Below are positions 1-9,090 of a DNA stretch of 64,000 bases, in pieces. Positions within the stretch are counted from its first letter, which is position 1, and every line of letters starts with the position of its first letter. The DNA comes from Photobacterium sp. DA100 (lineage in GTDB: Bacteria > Pseudomonadota > Gammaproteobacteria > Enterobacterales > Vibrionaceae): the NCBI RefSeq assembly GCF_029223585.1, contig NZ_CP119423.1, positions 1,116,001-1,180,000 on the forward strand. Reading direction: 5' to 3'. The notes beneath the pieces were generated by a model. That model was given only the letters and a program-made list of their open reading frames with translations. It made no database searches and was not told the DNA's origin. Made by a program: the position numbers and the translations under genes.

Positions 1-435
1 GCCCAGTACCACCAAAGCGGCGGTCATACCCAGCCCCATCCATAATCCGTCCAGTAGGGCCGGGACAGGATCATTTTTAGAGGCAAAGGCTTCTGCACGG
101 CCGATAATGATACAGTTGGTAACGATCAGCGGGATGAAGATACCCAGCGATTGATACAAGCCATAGGTAAATGCATTCATCAGCAACTGCACACAAGTTA
201 CCAAGGATGCGATGATCATAACGAACACAGGAATACGAATTTCTGACGGTACCCACTGTCTTACCAAAGAGACAATCAGGTTCGAGCCAACCAGTACTGC
301 CGTTGTCGCCAAGCCAAGGCCAAGGGCATTGGTCACTGTGGCTGATACGGCGAGAAGCGGACACAGTCCCAGCAATTGGACGATTGCCGGGTTATTGTTC
401 CACAAGCCGTTTTTCATCAGTTCTTTATTCATCAT
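1..435 (-). CDS. rsxE: Ion-translocating electron transport complex subunit RsxE/RnfE (3' part outside window)
   Basis: Partial gene: 145 codons are present and the stop lies beyond base 1; family members have about 230 residues. The translation starts [12 protein letters not shown] and contains hydrophobic stretches and the family-typical [17 protein letters not shown] and GRAEAFA segments of the NqrD/RnfE membrane protein family. It is an inner-membrane subunit of the Rnf/Rsx complex, which couples ferredoxin-NAD electron transfer to ion transport and in E. coli keeps SoxR reduced. The start is either of two adjacent ATGs (435 or 432), 2-5 bases after the rsxG stop, so it is the last of the six operon genes. 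Confidence in the family is high; the C-terminus cannot be judged. Confidence 0.95.
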   Translation of the reverse strand, partial: MMNKELMKNGLWNNNPAIVQLLGLCPLLAVSATVTNALGLGLATTAVLVGSNLIVSLVRQWVPSEIRIPVFVMIIASLVTCVQLLMNAFTYGLYQSLGIFIPLIVTNCIIIGRAEAFASKNDPVPALLDGLWMGLGMTAALVVLG

Positions 436-437
436 CT

Positions 438-1070
438 TTATTCACCCTGACAGTTCAGTGGCTGTTCGAATAGGCGTTGCTGGTTTGCCTGGTAATACAA
501 TGACACGTTTTTGACCGCACCCACTACCGCTCGAGGGGTAATGGTCGCACCGGTAAACTGATCAAACTCGCCACCGTCTTTGCGTACCGCCCAGCGGGTA
601 TCTTTTTCGTTGTCGACGCGCTTGCCGGCAAAGCTGTAAATCCAGTCGCTGATCCGGGTTTCGATTTTATCACCCAGCCCCGGGGTCTCATTGTGACTTA
701 GGATGCGGACACCGGTCACGGTACCTTCAAGATCGAGTCCGACGATAAGTTTGATGGCACCGCTGTAGCCATCAGGTGCGATAGCCTCAATAGCCATACC
801 GACTTTCTGACCATCTTTCTCAGCGATATATGCCGGCATAGGGCTGGTGGTACCGAGGTATTGTTCGCTGGTCAGCAAAGTACAACTTTTATATAGCTCA
901 TTATCATGGCTTTCCGCTGGGATCACCTGGTTAAGTACCTTAAGCAGTTCTTGCTGCTGCTGTTGCTCGATTCGCCCGGCGGTTAGCAGGTGGGTGACCG
1001 ATACCAAGCTGGTAGCTAGGATGGCAAAAATTGCCAGGATGCCACCATTTTTTTTCATTGCGTTAATCAT
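438..1070 (-). CDS. rsxG: Rsx/Rnf complex subunit G, FMN-binding
   Basis: 210 residues when started at the ATG at 1070, which has an AGGAAA ribosome site and lies 10 bases after the rsxD stop; a longer in-frame start at 1118 would overlap rsxD and is less likely. One N-terminal membrane helix is followed by a periplasmic FMN-binding domain. The motif [11 protein letters not shown] near the C-terminus is the S/T-G-A-T site at which FMN is attached covalently to Thr by the ApbE flavin transferase in this family. Its role is electron carrier in the membrane Rnf/Rsx complex. It lies between rsxD and rsxE in the standard order. Confidence 0.95.
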   Translation of the reverse strand: MINAMKKNGGILAIFAILATSLVSVTHLLTAGRIEQQQQQELLKVLNQVIPAESHDNELYKSCTLLTSEQYLGTTSPMPAYIAEKDGQKVGMAIEAIAPDGYSGAIKLIVGLDLEGTVTGVRILSHNETPGLGDKIETRISDWIYSFAGKRVDNEKDTRWAVRKDGGEFDQFTGATITPRAVVGAVKNVSLYYQANQQRLFEQPLNCQGE

Positions 1071-1080
1071 GGCGGTTTCC

Positions 1081-2127
1081 TCAGTGGCCAAACGTGCGTG
1101 GTCGGGTGTAGTAGTCAATCAGCGGTACGCACATGTTGGCCAGCAGGACACTGAAAGCGACGCCGTCAGGAAAGCCACCGAAGGTACGGATCAAGAACAC
1201 CAGCACGCCAATCAACGCACCGAAGATCAAGCGGCCTTTGACCGTTGTCGAGGCTGAGACCGGATCGGTAGCGATGAAGAAGGCACCCAGCATAGTGGCT
1301 CCCGAGAACAAGTGAAACAGCGGCGAAGCGGTGTTATCCGGGCTGAACATAAATGCCAAAGTACTGATAACAAACAGGGAGCCCAGCATGCCGGCAGGTA
1401 TGTGCCATTGGATCACTCGCATTTTCAGCATGATCAGTCCGCCGAGCAAAAAGCCCAGATTGACCCATTCCCAGCCGATCCCGCCAATCAGGCCAAACAC
1501 TGGTCCAGACAAGATTTCTGTCGCGGTATGCCCCGTGGTCAGCGATGTTTTCAGGGTATCAAGTGGTGTTGCCATCGTGACGCCGTCTACTGACATGCGA
1601 AGTTGGTGGACACTGAATCCATCCTGGGTGAAGCCGGTCAGAATGGCACTTATGCTATCGGCCAGGGTCACGGGTTCGGCTGTCAGTGACTGCGGCGGTA
1701 ACCAGGTGGTCATTTGCAACGGGAACGAAATGAGCAAAACGACGTAGGCGACCATAGCCGGGTTGAACAGGTTTTGACCCAACCCACCATAAAGGTGCTT
1801 GGCTATGACTATTGCAAACAGGCAGCCGATAACACTGATCCACCAAGGAGCCAGTGGGGGGATGGATAAGCCGATCAGGACGCCGGTTAACAGTGCGCTG
1901 TTGTCGCGCAGGTAGGGCATCAAAGGCCGCTGGCGCAGTTTCAAAATCACAGCTTCGGTAGCGACACACAGTGAAGCCGCAAGGGCGATTTGGATAAGGA
2001 CGCCCCAGCCAAAGAAGTACCATTGGGCGGCAACACCCAAGGCGGTACAAAGGATAACAGTGCGCATTAAGCTGCTGGTGCTTCGGCGACTGTGGGCATG
2101 GGGGGAGCTAGCAATATTAAAAGCCAC
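1081..2127 (-). CDS. rsxD: Rsx/Rnf complex subunit D, FMN-binding membrane protein
   Basis: 348 residues, usual length for RsxD/RnfD of the NqrB/RnfD family, with many hydrophobic helices. The segment [10 protein letters not shown] puts a threonine at residue 187, the position known to carry covalent FMN in Vibrio cholerae RnfD; a second conserved segment, [12 protein letters not shown], lies towards the C-terminus. It is an integral membrane subunit of the ion-pumping electron-transfer complex. The start at 2127 overlaps no gene; the rsxC stop is at 2130, so translation is probably coupled. Confidence 0.96.
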   Translation of the reverse strand: MAFNIASSPHAHSRRSTSSLMRTVILCTALGVAAQWYFFGWGVLIQIALAASLCVATEAVILKLRQRPLMPYLRDNSALLTGVLIGLSIPPLAPWWISVIGCLFAIVIAKHLYGGLGQNLFNPAMVAYVVLLISFPLQMTTWLPPQSLTAEPVTLADSISAILTGFTQDGFSVHQLRMSVDGVTMATPLDTLKTSLTTGHTATEILSGPVFGLIGGIGWEWVNLGFLLGGLIMLKMRVIQWHIPAGMLGSLFVISTLAFMFSPDNTASPLFHLFSGATMLGAFFIATDPVSASTTVKGRLIFGALIGVLVFLIRTFGGFPDGVAFSVLLANMCVPLIDYYTRPRTFGH

Positions 2128-2129
2128 AG

Positions 2130-4973
2130 TTAGTTTTCCTCATTTTTTTCTTGTGCTTCTTTCGCAGCTTTACGTGCCTTGGCGCGGGCGATGGCAGCAG
2201 CGACAGCGGCTTTCTTCGGATCAACCTCAGCATCTGGTGCCGGTTGTTCCGGTTTGGCATCTTCAGCAGCATCGGTTTGTGCCTGCTGGGCCGCCTTGCG
2301 GGCTTTGGCGCGGGCGACGGCAGCAGCGACAGCGGCTTTCTTCGGATCAACCTCAGCATCTGGTGCCGGTTGTTCCGGTTTGGCATCTTCATCAGCATCG
2401 GTTTGTGCCTGCTGGGCCGCCTTGCGGGCCTTGGCGCGGGCGACGGCAGCAGCGACAGCGGCTTTCTTCGGATCAACCTCAGCAACTGGTGCCGGTTGTT
2501 CCGGTTTGGCATCTTCAGCAGCATCGGTTTGTGCCTGCTGGGCCGCCTTGCGGGCTTTGGCGCGGGCGACGGCAGTAGCGACAGCGGCTTTCTTCGGATC
2601 AACCTCAGCATCTGGTGCCGGTTGTTCCGGTTTGGCATCTTCAGCAGCATCGGTTTGTGCCTGCTGGGCCGCCTTGCGGGCCTTGGCGCGGGCGACGGCA
2701 GCAGCGACAGCGGCTTTCTTCGGATCAACCTCAGCAACTGGTGCCGGTTGTTCCGGTTTGGCATCTTCAGCAGCATCGGTTTGTGCCTGCTGGGCCGCCT
2801 TGCGGGCTTTGGCGCGGGCGACGGCAGCAGCGACAGCGGCTTTCTTTGGATCGGACTCCGTGCTGGCAGGCTGCTCTTCGGCTGATTCTGGCTTGGAGTC
2901 AGCTTGCTGGGCTGCTTTGCGGGCCTTGGCACGGGCAATGGCTGCGGCGACAGCGGCCTTCTTCGGATCGGGCTCCGTGCTGGCAGGCTGCTCTTCGGCT
3001 GATTCTGGTTTGGAGTCAGCTTGCTGGGCTGCTTTGCGGGCCTTGGCTCGGGCAATGGCGGCGGCGACAGCGGCCTTCTTCGGATCGGACTCCGTGCTGG
3101 CAGGCTGCTCTTCGGCTGAATCTGGTTTGGAGTCAGCTTGCTGGGCTGCTTTGCGGGCCTTGGCTCGGGCAATGGCAGCGGCAACAGCGTCTTTCTTGCT
3201 ATCGGCTGTTTGCTCGGTTGCCGTTTCAGCCTGTTCGGCTAGCTTGGCAGCTTTGCGCTCACGGGCCTGGCGCTTACGTTCTTCACGCAGTTTTGCCATC
3301 TCACTGTTGTCAGGCACCGCGCTGGTGATCTTAGGTGCTGTGTTATCTGCATTGGCGGCTTCTGCTTGCTTGGCCTTGGCACGGGCAATGGCTGCGGCAA
3401 CAGCTGGCTTTTTGTCAGCAGTTTCTGACGTCGCAGCGGCCTGCTTAGCTTTGACGCGTGCAATGGCTGCAGCGACAGCATCATCGCCACCTTTCGCGGC
3501 CATATCTTTGCGACGGTCTTCAGCCGCCTTCTTGAAGCGGTTTTCACGCGCCGCTTTTTCACGTTCGAAGCGCGCTTGCTTGGCTTCGAAGCGCTGTTTG
3601 GCGCGCTCTGCATTAGCGGCTTCTTGCTGGTTGGCCCAAATCTCGGCCTTGGCCTTGCGGTAGTAGTTAACCAGCGGAATTTCACTCGGGCAAACATAGG
3701 CACAGGCACCACATTCGATGCAGTCGAATAGGTTGTACTCTTCACATTTGTCGTAGTCTTTGTCCTTGGCATACCACTGAAGCTGTTGAGGCAGCAGCGA
3801 TGTTGGGCAGGCGTCTGCACAGGCACTACAGCGGATACATGCCATTTCGTGAGTATGCAGCGGCAGTTCACGACGCTTCGGCGTAAGGATACAGTTAGTG
3901 ATCTTGGTGATCGGTACATTCGCGTGCGGCAAAGTAAAGCCCATCAACGAACCTCCAACGATCACTCGCGGGTATTTCCGATCCGGCTTGTAACCGTAGT
4001 TATCGAGCAGGTAGGAAATCGGTGTCCCCAAGCGGGCAAACACGTTACCGCGCTGTTTGAATGCTTCACCGGTCAGGGTGACGACTCGTTCAATCAAGGG
4101 CTCGCCGTCAATAATGGCACGCTTGACCGCAAAGGCGGTACCGACGTTCTGCACCACGACACCGACAGCGGATGAACGAGCTTGGCTCGGTACTTCACGG
4201 CCAGTCAGGATTTTCACCAACTGCTTGGAGCTGCCTGAAGGGTACTTGGTCGGTATCACCCGGATGATAATATTGTCTTCCGGTGAAACACACTTCTCCA
4301 GAGCTTTGATTGCATCAGGCTTGTTATCTTCAATACCGATGAGGGTGAGTTTGGGTTTGACGATATGGCGCAGGATCCGCACCCCTTCGATCACTTCGTC
4401 TGCATAGTCCTGCATTAGGCGATCATCGGCGGTAATGTATGGTTCACATTCAGCAGCGTTAATGATCAGGATATCGGCTAAGCCCAAGCTGCCTTGGAGC
4501 TTACGGCCTGTCGGGAACCCTGCACCACCAAGGCCGGCAATACCGCTCAGGCGGATCGCATCGATCAGCTCAGCAGGCTCGAGGGATTGGTAATCGGCAA
4601 TTTTGTGCTGAGATCCCCACTGATCTTCACCGTCGCTCTTGATAACAATACATAGATCGCTCAGGCCCGAAGGGTGGGCAGTGGTTCTTTGCTCAATTGC
4701 AGTGACAGTACCCGATGTCGGTGCATGGACTGGTACGCACATGCTCATGTCACTCTTGGTCAGTGGCTGGCCTTTCAGTACTTTATCGCCGACACAGACC
4801 AAGATTTCACCTTTGGTACCGATGTGCTGCTTGAGTGGCAGTACCAATTCATCGGGAACCCCTGTACGAGTGATTGCCGTGCGATTTGACAGGGTTTTAT
4901 TTTCGGCAGGGTGGATACCGCCTGGGAAGTCCCACAGCTGGCCTTGTTTGATTTGTTCAATAATAGACAGCAT
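2130..4973 (-). CDS. rsxC: Rsx/Rnf complex subunit C with expanded Ala/Lys repeat tail
   Basis: 947 residues, long for RsxC (E. coli about 740). Residues 1-450 are the conserved core: a Gly-rich [14 protein letters not shown] region that binds FMN/NADH in NuoF-like proteins, and two [4Fe-4S] motifs with Cys 379/382/385/389 and 418/421/424/428. Residues 450-495 are a highly charged helix-like linker. From about 498 to the end the chain is a string of Ala/Lys/Arg-rich units built on [15 protein letters not shown]. RsxC is the peripheral subunit thought to take or deliver electrons at NAD(H). It follows rsxB by one base. The core is intact; the tail has been lengthened by tandem duplication. Confidence 0.96.
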   Translation of the reverse strand: MLSIIEQIKQGQLWDFPGGIHPAENKTLSNRTAITRTGVPDELVLPLKQHIGTKGEILVCVGDKVLKGQPLTKSDMSMCVPVHAPTSGTVTAIEQRTTAHPSGLSDLCIVIKSDGEDQWGSQHKIADYQSLEPAELIDAIRLSGIAGLGGAGFPTGRKLQGSLGLADILIINAAECEPYITADDRLMQDYADEVIEGVRILRHIVKPKLTLIGIEDNKPDAIKALEKCVSPEDNIIIRVIPTKYPSGSSKQLVKILTGREVPSQARSSAVGVVVQNVGTAFAVKRAIIDGEPLIERVVTLTGEAFKQRGNVFARLGTPISYLLDNYGYKPDRKYPRVIVGGSLMGFTLPHANVPITKITNCILTPKRRELPLHTHEMACIRCSACADACPTSLLPQQLQWYAKDKDYDKCEEYNLFDCIECGACAYVCPSEIPLVNYYRKAKAEIWANQQEAANAERAKQRFEAKQARFEREKAARENRFKKAAEDRRKDMAAKGGDDAVAAAIARVKAKQAAATSETADKKPAVAAAIARAKAKQAEAANADNTAPKITSAVPDNSEMAKLREERKRQARERKAAKLAEQAETATEQTADSKKDAVAAAIARAKARKAAQQADSKPDSAEEQPASTESDPKKAAVAAAIARAKARKAAQQADSKPESAEEQPASTEPDPKKAAVAAAIARAKARKAAQQADSKPESAEEQPASTESDPKKAAVAAAVARAKARKAAQQAQTDAAEDAKPEQPAPVAEVDPKKAAVAAAVARAKARKAAQQAQTDAAEDAKPEQPAPDAEVDPKKAAVATAVARAKARKAAQQAQTDAAEDAKPEQPAPVAEVDPKKAAVAAAVARAKARKAAQQAQTDADEDAKPEQPAPDAEVDPKKAAVAAAVARAKARKAAQQAQTDAAEDAKPEQPAPDAEVDPKKAAVAAAIARAKARKAAKEAQEKNEEN
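2170..3200 (-). repeat. In-frame tandem repeats coding the RsxC tail
   Basis: Two repeat families lie head to tail inside rsxC. The part nearest the stop (about 2170-2830) has five near-identical 126-bp (42-residue) units ending in PAPVAEV or PAPDAEV; the next part (about 2830-3200) has three 117-bp (39-residue) units ending in QPASTES or QPASTEP. More diverged copies precede them, giving about eleven cores of the form [15 protein letters not shown]. Units differ by only a few bases, which indicates recent duplication or recombination. All unit lengths are multiples of three, so copy changes keep the frame. Open frames on the other strand here are composition artefacts. Confidence 0.93.
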
Positions 4974-4974
4974 G

Positions 4975-5556
4975 TTACTTCACCGTGCTTTCATTGTTAT
5001 CTACTGGAAGGTTTACAACCGGGATCTGGTTCAAGTCCCATTTCCAGCTCTCAGGCGTTGTTTCTACCGGGATCATTTCAATACAGTCGGTCGGGCAAGG
5101 TGCTACACAAAGGTCACAGCCGGTACATTCATCCTTGATGACGGTATGGAGGGCCTTGGTCCCGCCCACAATCGCATCAACAGGGCAAGCCTGAATACAC
5201 TTGGTACAGCCGATACACATATCTTCATGGATAAAGGCGACTTTCTTAATGGCTTTCTCGGCATCATGGGCTGACTCCTGCACTTCGACACCCATTAAAT
5301 CTGCCAGTTTCTCAATGGTCTGCTGGCCGCCAGGTGGACATTTGTTGATGTCGTCGCCATTGGCGATAGCCTCGGCATAGGGACGGCAGCCTGGATAGCC
5401 ACACTGGCCACACTGGGTTTGCGGCAAGATAGCGTCAATTTGTTCGACGATCGGATCAGCTTCAACCTTGAACCGGATAGAGGCGTACCCCAATACCAGG
5501 CCAAAAATTGCTGCCAGGGCTGCAATGGCTATCACAGCAATGATTAATCCACTCAT
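4975..5556 (-). CDS. rsxB: Rsx/Rnf complex subunit B, ferredoxin-like
   Basis: 193 residues, the usual size. An N-terminal hydrophobic anchor (about residues 5-25) is followed by CGQCGYPGC plus a later Cys (a Fer4_21 [4Fe-4S] domain) and by two classical ferredoxin motifs, [12 protein letters not shown] and [12 protein letters not shown]. RsxB is the iron-sulfur electron carrier of the complex, probably the acceptor of ferredoxin electrons. The start at 5556 is one base past the rsxA stop (5558) and the stop is one base before the rsxC start, typical of a tightly coupled operon. Confidence 0.97.
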   Translation of the reverse strand: MSGLIIAVIAIAALAAIFGLVLGYASIRFKVEADPIVEQIDAILPQTQCGQCGYPGCRPYAEAIANGDDINKCPPGGQQTIEKLADLMGVEVQESAHDAEKAIKKVAFIHEDMCIGCTKCIQACPVDAIVGGTKALHTVIKDECTGCDLCVAPCPTDCIEMIPVETTPESWKWDLNQIPVVNLPVDNNESTVK

Positions 5557-5557
5557 G

Positions 5558-6139
5558 TTACAGTTTCACCAATCCAGTAAAGCCCATAAAGGCAAGTGAC
5601 ATCAGTCCTGCAGTGATCATGGCAATGGAAGCACCTCTGAACGGGGCGGGTACATCCGCAGCGGCAATACGCTCGCGCATCGAAGCGAAAAGAATAAGGA
5701 CCAGAGAAAAACCGGCGGCAGCACCGAAACCATAGACGACCGACTCAATGAAATTGTGGCGTTCGTTTATGTTTAGTAGGGCCACCCCCAGTACTGCACA
5801 GTTTGATGTGATCAGCGGTAGGAAAATGCCCAGCAGGCGGTAAAGTGTCGGGCTTGTTTTGTGAACCACCATTTCCGTGAACTGTACGACTACCGCAATC
5901 ACCAGGATAAAGCTCAGCGTTCTGAGATATTGGATGCCCAGTGGTACCAGAATGTAAGTTTCGACTAAGTAAGCACATACTGACGCAAGCGTAAGCACAA
6001 AGGTTGTAGCAAGCCCCATCCCGATGGCAGTCTCCAGTTTTTTGGAAACCCCCATAAAGGGACAAAGTCCTAAAAATTTAACCAGTACAAAGTTGTTGAC
6101 CAACACTGTACCTACGAGAAGGAGTAGGTATTCAGTCAT
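5558..6139 (-). CDS. rsxA: Rsx/Rnf complex subunit A
   Basis: 193 residues with about six transmembrane helices; it contains [21 protein letters not shown] and [24 protein letters not shown] sequence typical of RnfA/NqrE. With RsxE it forms the membrane core that holds a [2Fe-2S] centre in Rnf. It is the first gene of rsxABCDGE, and its promoter must lie in the long intergenic region beyond 6139. The start codon at 6139 agrees with the family N-terminus MTEYLLLL. Confidence 0.97.
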   Translation of the reverse strand: MTEYLLLLVGTVLVNNFVLVKFLGLCPFMGVSKKLETAIGMGLATTFVLTLASVCAYLVETYILVPLGIQYLRTLSFILVIAVVVQFTEMVVHKTSPTLYRLLGIFLPLITSNCAVLGVALLNINERHNFIESVVYGFGAAAGFSLVLILFASMRERIAAADVPAPFRGASIAMITAGLMSLAFMGFTGLVKL

Positions 6140-6506
6140 ACCGCCGTAATACTATTTGCAAAAGATCCTTATATTATCTTCCTTTGTCGCATCTATAACA
6201 ACTCCCTAGGAGCAGGGTTTTTCCACTTCGATGACCTTTTCACCATTCATTGCGGCAAAGTTAATGCGACATTATGTGCTGTTAACATTTAAGTCCGTTC
6301 TTTCCATGTGAATACAACATTCGCTGAGGATATGCCACTTGTGACAAAAACCATGGTTGTTTACAGCTATAAATATCGTAAACTCCAGTGCTGTCTGTTT
6401 TTTGAACGGTATTGCTATGGGTGGCGAAAAAGTGTTCGGCTGGTTTTGTTTTGCAGAAAAAATGCTTGATTTCCTTCAGCCCAGACGGCTCAAGGGTTTA
6501 GCCCAC

Positions 6507-6529
6507 TTATCCACGGAAACTGTGGATAA
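6507..6529. promoter_or_regulatory. Paired inverted DnaA-type boxes
   Basis: TTATCCACG (6507-6515) and TGTGGATAA (6521-6529) face each other, 5 bases apart. The second is the exact complement of the E. coli consensus TTATCCACA; the first has one change at the last base. Binding by DnaA is inferred from sequence only. Confidence 0.45.
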
Positions 6530-6716
6530 CTGTGTTGATGGATGTTTGGAAACTAGGGCTTGAGGTCATCTCTGTGTCGTTGCGGTTAAAATGTGAGCAA
6601 GATCGGATGTGCAATAAACCACTGTTATAGGTAGGGTCTCTGAGGGTAAAGATGTGCTGGTAGAAAAAGCTAGAGTGATTACTTTACAGGAATTTAAGAT
6701 GCAAGAACGCTGTGAA

Positions 6717-6730
6717 TTGATATAAATCAA
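6717..6730. promoter_or_regulatory. FNR-type site
   Basis: TTGATATAAATCAA matches the FNR consensus TTGAT-N4-ATCAA in every fixed position. It lies about 580 bases upstream of rsxA and about 210 bases past the nucleotidase stop. Reading towards rsxA, an AT-rich -10-like TTAAAT lies at 6697-6692, close to class II spacing but about 3 bases off. The regulated transcript is therefore uncertain. Confidence 0.5.
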
Positions 6731-6893
6731 ATCTTGGATAAGTTGTGGAAAGTTTCCTCAAAAGCATATTTTGAAGATAACGGAAGGTGTAAACCTGACT
6801 GGCGAGTAAACAGCAAGCTGTTATTACGTGGGCGGTGATAATACGGCGTTAAGAGAACATCGTCAAGAAAAAAGAAGCTGGTCGTCGGCAGAA

Positions 6894-6931
6894 AATACCA
6901 CTCCAGTATGTGAGAGAACTGGAGTGGTATT
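6894..6931 (-). terminator. Intrinsic terminator of the nucleotidase gene
   Basis: Perfect 14-bp inverted repeat (arms 6894-6907 and 6918-6931). On the minus strand it is followed by TTTTC, and it starts 7 bases after the nucleotidase stop. Confidence 0.85.
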
Positions 6932-6937
6932 GAGGGG

Positions 6938-8632
6938 TTATGGCGCTAGCTGGCAGCCTTTATCTGATATTGAATTTTGATATACCACTTCTCCTTGTGG
7001 CTCATAATCAGCGGCATTGATCACTTGCTTGGTTTCAAAGAAGCGCTTCAGTTCATCTGCGTCAACTTTACCGGTATCTATGAAGTCAAGGATTGGGTAA
7101 TTGTCGCCCCCGTTGGCATTAAAGCTCGGTATGGTGAAAATGTAAGTATCTTCAGGGCTATAGTCTTTAGTACCCAGAGAGTTGATGGCGACCGTACCGG
7201 CTGCGCAGTCAACAGTCATGTCGACCCCAGAGAATTGCGCATAGGCACCAGATTCGATCTGCTTGGAGGCGACATCGCCAAGGTATTCGGCTATTTCTGC
7301 GCCTGACATTTCGACACGGCCAATGGTGTTACCGAATGGCTGAACGATTAAAACATCGCGGTAGGACACTTCATAGCCACTAATACCTTCGGCATTGATG
7401 GAGTCACGAACTCCACCAGAGTTCATGACGCCGAAGTCGGCGTTTGGCACCGCTTCGGTTTGGGCTGCAGCAATCAGGCGGCCAAGATTGGTTTGCTGCG
7501 AGCGCACAATGCTCCTGTCGCCTTCAAGCTTACCGTTGAGGGTGGCGATGATATTGCCAAGGGCCTCGTCACCTTTGTTCTGGAACTCTTCGAGGATAGA
7601 GTAGAGGGCGGGATCTTTCTCGATTTCCTCACCAATAAAGACCTTGTCGCCGTCTTCATTCTCTTCCTTTAGGTTTACCGGGATGAGCTCATAGCTGACG
7701 AGCTTTAATTCATCGCCACGAAACTCAAAGTCAGCACGGCCAACATATTTGCCCCATTCATGGGCTTGCATAATGTAGGTCCCGTTTTGCTGGTCGGGAA
7801 CACACTCGTCGCCGGGCTTAAAGTCGGTGTTGTAATTGTTTGTGCCAGGCTCCATGCACACCGGGTTCTGCGAATGCCCGCCGATAATGGCATCTAGTTT
7901 CCCAGGTGCCAGCGAGCGCGCCAGAGTGACATCGCCTGGGGCGTTACTGCCATTGTTGCCATCTTCGTAGTGGCCCATATGGGTTGTGGCAAGGATAACG
8001 TCAACGTTTTCGTTCGCCTCGATTTCTGCGATGACTTTTGTGGCTTCTTCCGCAGTGTTGCGAAACTCAAGATCAGAAACATACTCAGGGTTTCCAATTC
8101 GGCCGGTATCTTCGGTCGTTAGCCCGATTACGGCAATCTTCACACCATTTACATCAAAGACTTCATAGGGTTTGAACAATCGCTCGCCAGTGTCTTTTTT
8201 GTAGATGTTGGCAGAGAGCATGGGGAAGGATGCCCAGGCTCGCTGTTTCTCTAGAACCTCACGAGGATTATCAAATTCATGATTGCCGACCGCCATGGCA
8301 TCGTAGCGGATATGGCTCATACCAACGAAATCCGGCTCAGCGTCGAGCAAGTCAGACTCTGGTACACCGGTATTGATATCGCCACCGGAGAGCAACAGCA
8401 CTTCGCCACCGTCCGCCGCCACTTGTTCACGGAGGCGGTTAATCAAGGTTTGCCGTGCGGCCATACCATATTCGCCATCGGAGTTATGCCAGAAGCGTCC
8501 ATGGTTGTCATTGGTGTGTAATACCGTGAATTTTAACGTTTCATCACTGTCGCTGGAGCAACCTGCCAGGGCCAGGAGAAGTGATGCCGATACTGCTGAT
8601 TTAATTAAGTTCTTTTTGCGGATAAGTTTCAT
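6938..8632 (-). CDS. nutA: Lipoprotein 5'-nucleotidase / UDP-sugar hydrolase (UshA/NutA family)
   Basis: 564 residues from the ATG at 8632, chosen because MKLIRKKNLIKSAVSASLL leads into a lipoprotein signal ending LALAGC; the longer in-frame start at 8692 spoils the signal peptide. The calcineurin-like phosphoesterase domain shows HTNDNHGRFW, GGDINTGVPESDL and GNHEFDN metal-binding motifs and later TTHMGHY and GGHSQNP; the C-terminal nucleotidase domain has MNSGGVRDS. The protein is very close to the chloride-dependent NutA of vibrios, a surface- or periplasm-facing enzyme that strips phosphate from extracellular nucleotides. It is a single-gene unit with its own terminator. Confidence is high for family, good for symbol. 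Confidence 0.92.
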   Translation of the reverse strand: MKLIRKKNLIKSAVSASLLLALAGCSSDSDETLKFTVLHTNDNHGRFWHNSDGEYGMAARQTLINRLREQVAADGGEVLLLSGGDINTGVPESDLLDAEPDFVGMSHIRYDAMAVGNHEFDNPREVLEKQRAWASFPMLSANIYKKDTGERLFKPYEVFDVNGVKIAVIGLTTEDTGRIGNPEYVSDLEFRNTAEEATKVIAEIEANENVDVILATTHMGHYEDGNNGSNAPGDVTLARSLAPGKLDAIIGGHSQNPVCMEPGTNNYNTDFKPGDECVPDQQNGTYIMQAHEWGKYVGRADFEFRGDELKLVSYELIPVNLKEENEDGDKVFIGEEIEKDPALYSILEEFQNKGDEALGNIIATLNGKLEGDRSIVRSQQTNLGRLIAAAQTEAVPNADFGVMNSGGVRDSINAEGISGYEVSYRDVLIVQPFGNTIGRVEMSGAEIAEYLGDVASKQIESGAYAQFSGVDMTVDCAAGTVAINSLGTKDYSPEDTYIFTIPSFNANGGDNYPILDFIDTGKVDADELKRFFETKQVINAADYEPQGEVVYQNSISDKGCQLAP

Positions 8633-9027
8633 AATAATAGTCTTGCCGTATGCTGAAGTTTTTTTAGTTAAAGCTTCTATGGTTATTTTCATGCATAGAG
8701 GAAAGACAAAATTAGTGATTTATCGCTTAAAAACAACGGTCAGATCGTTCGAGTATGGGCAGGATCACTGCGTAGGCTTAAATTACTGTCAATATTGTAA
8801 TTAGCATCCATAAAACAACAGTTTATGTTACCTATCAGTGTTTTTTTAAAACCGAATGCCAATAGTGTGATGGTGGCAGCAGAATGTTATTAGGTATTCG
8901 GAATGAGCCGCCGGTAAATGCCTTGGGGGTATGCCCGCGGCTATTGCACCGTGCGTATCTGTGTTTTATACCATGTGTTAGGGCCGACTTCATACCCTTG
9001 CCAATAGGGGGCGGAAAATGCTTATTG

Positions 9028-9081
9028 TTGACATGCTCGTTAGCTGCTGCACAATGTCATATACACTGATCATATAGCCAG
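9028..9081 (+). promoter_or_regulatory. uvrB promoter and LexA-type SOS box
   Basis: A -35-like TTGACA (9028-9033) is followed at 16-17 bases by a weak -10 (CACAAT/ACAATG, 9050-9056). Just downstream, 9066-9081 reads CTG-N10-CAG within ACTGATCATATAGCCAGTA, the core of a gammaproteobacterial LexA operator. It lies 9 bases before the uvrB start. LexA control of uvrB is known in E. coli; here it is inferred from the site. Confidence 0.55.
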
Positions 9082-9090
9082 TATGGAATC

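Larger units (their letters stand above)
6140..6893. other. Long intergenic region upstream of the rsx operon
   Basis: About 750 bases without a convincing gene. A 68-codon plus-strand frame (6357-6563) lacks recognisable family sequence and runs across the DnaA-type boxes, so I do not call it. The region holds the rsx promoter (not pinned down), paired DnaA-type boxes near 6507-6529 and a perfect FNR-type palindrome at 6717-6730. An unannotated small RNA is possible but I see no intrinsic terminator that defines one. Confidence 0.6.

Noticed and set aside
2170..3200. Repeats considered as a CRISPR array
   Set aside because: Units are contiguous, in frame, without spacers, and code for RsxC.
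2060..3663. Long open frames on the plus strand across rsxC
   Set aside because: They are antisense to the GC-rich Ala/Lys repeats and have low-complexity translations; rsxC is clearly the gene.
6357..6563. 68-codon frame in the rsxA upstream region
   Set aside because: No family sequence, weak start, overlaps DnaA-type boxes.
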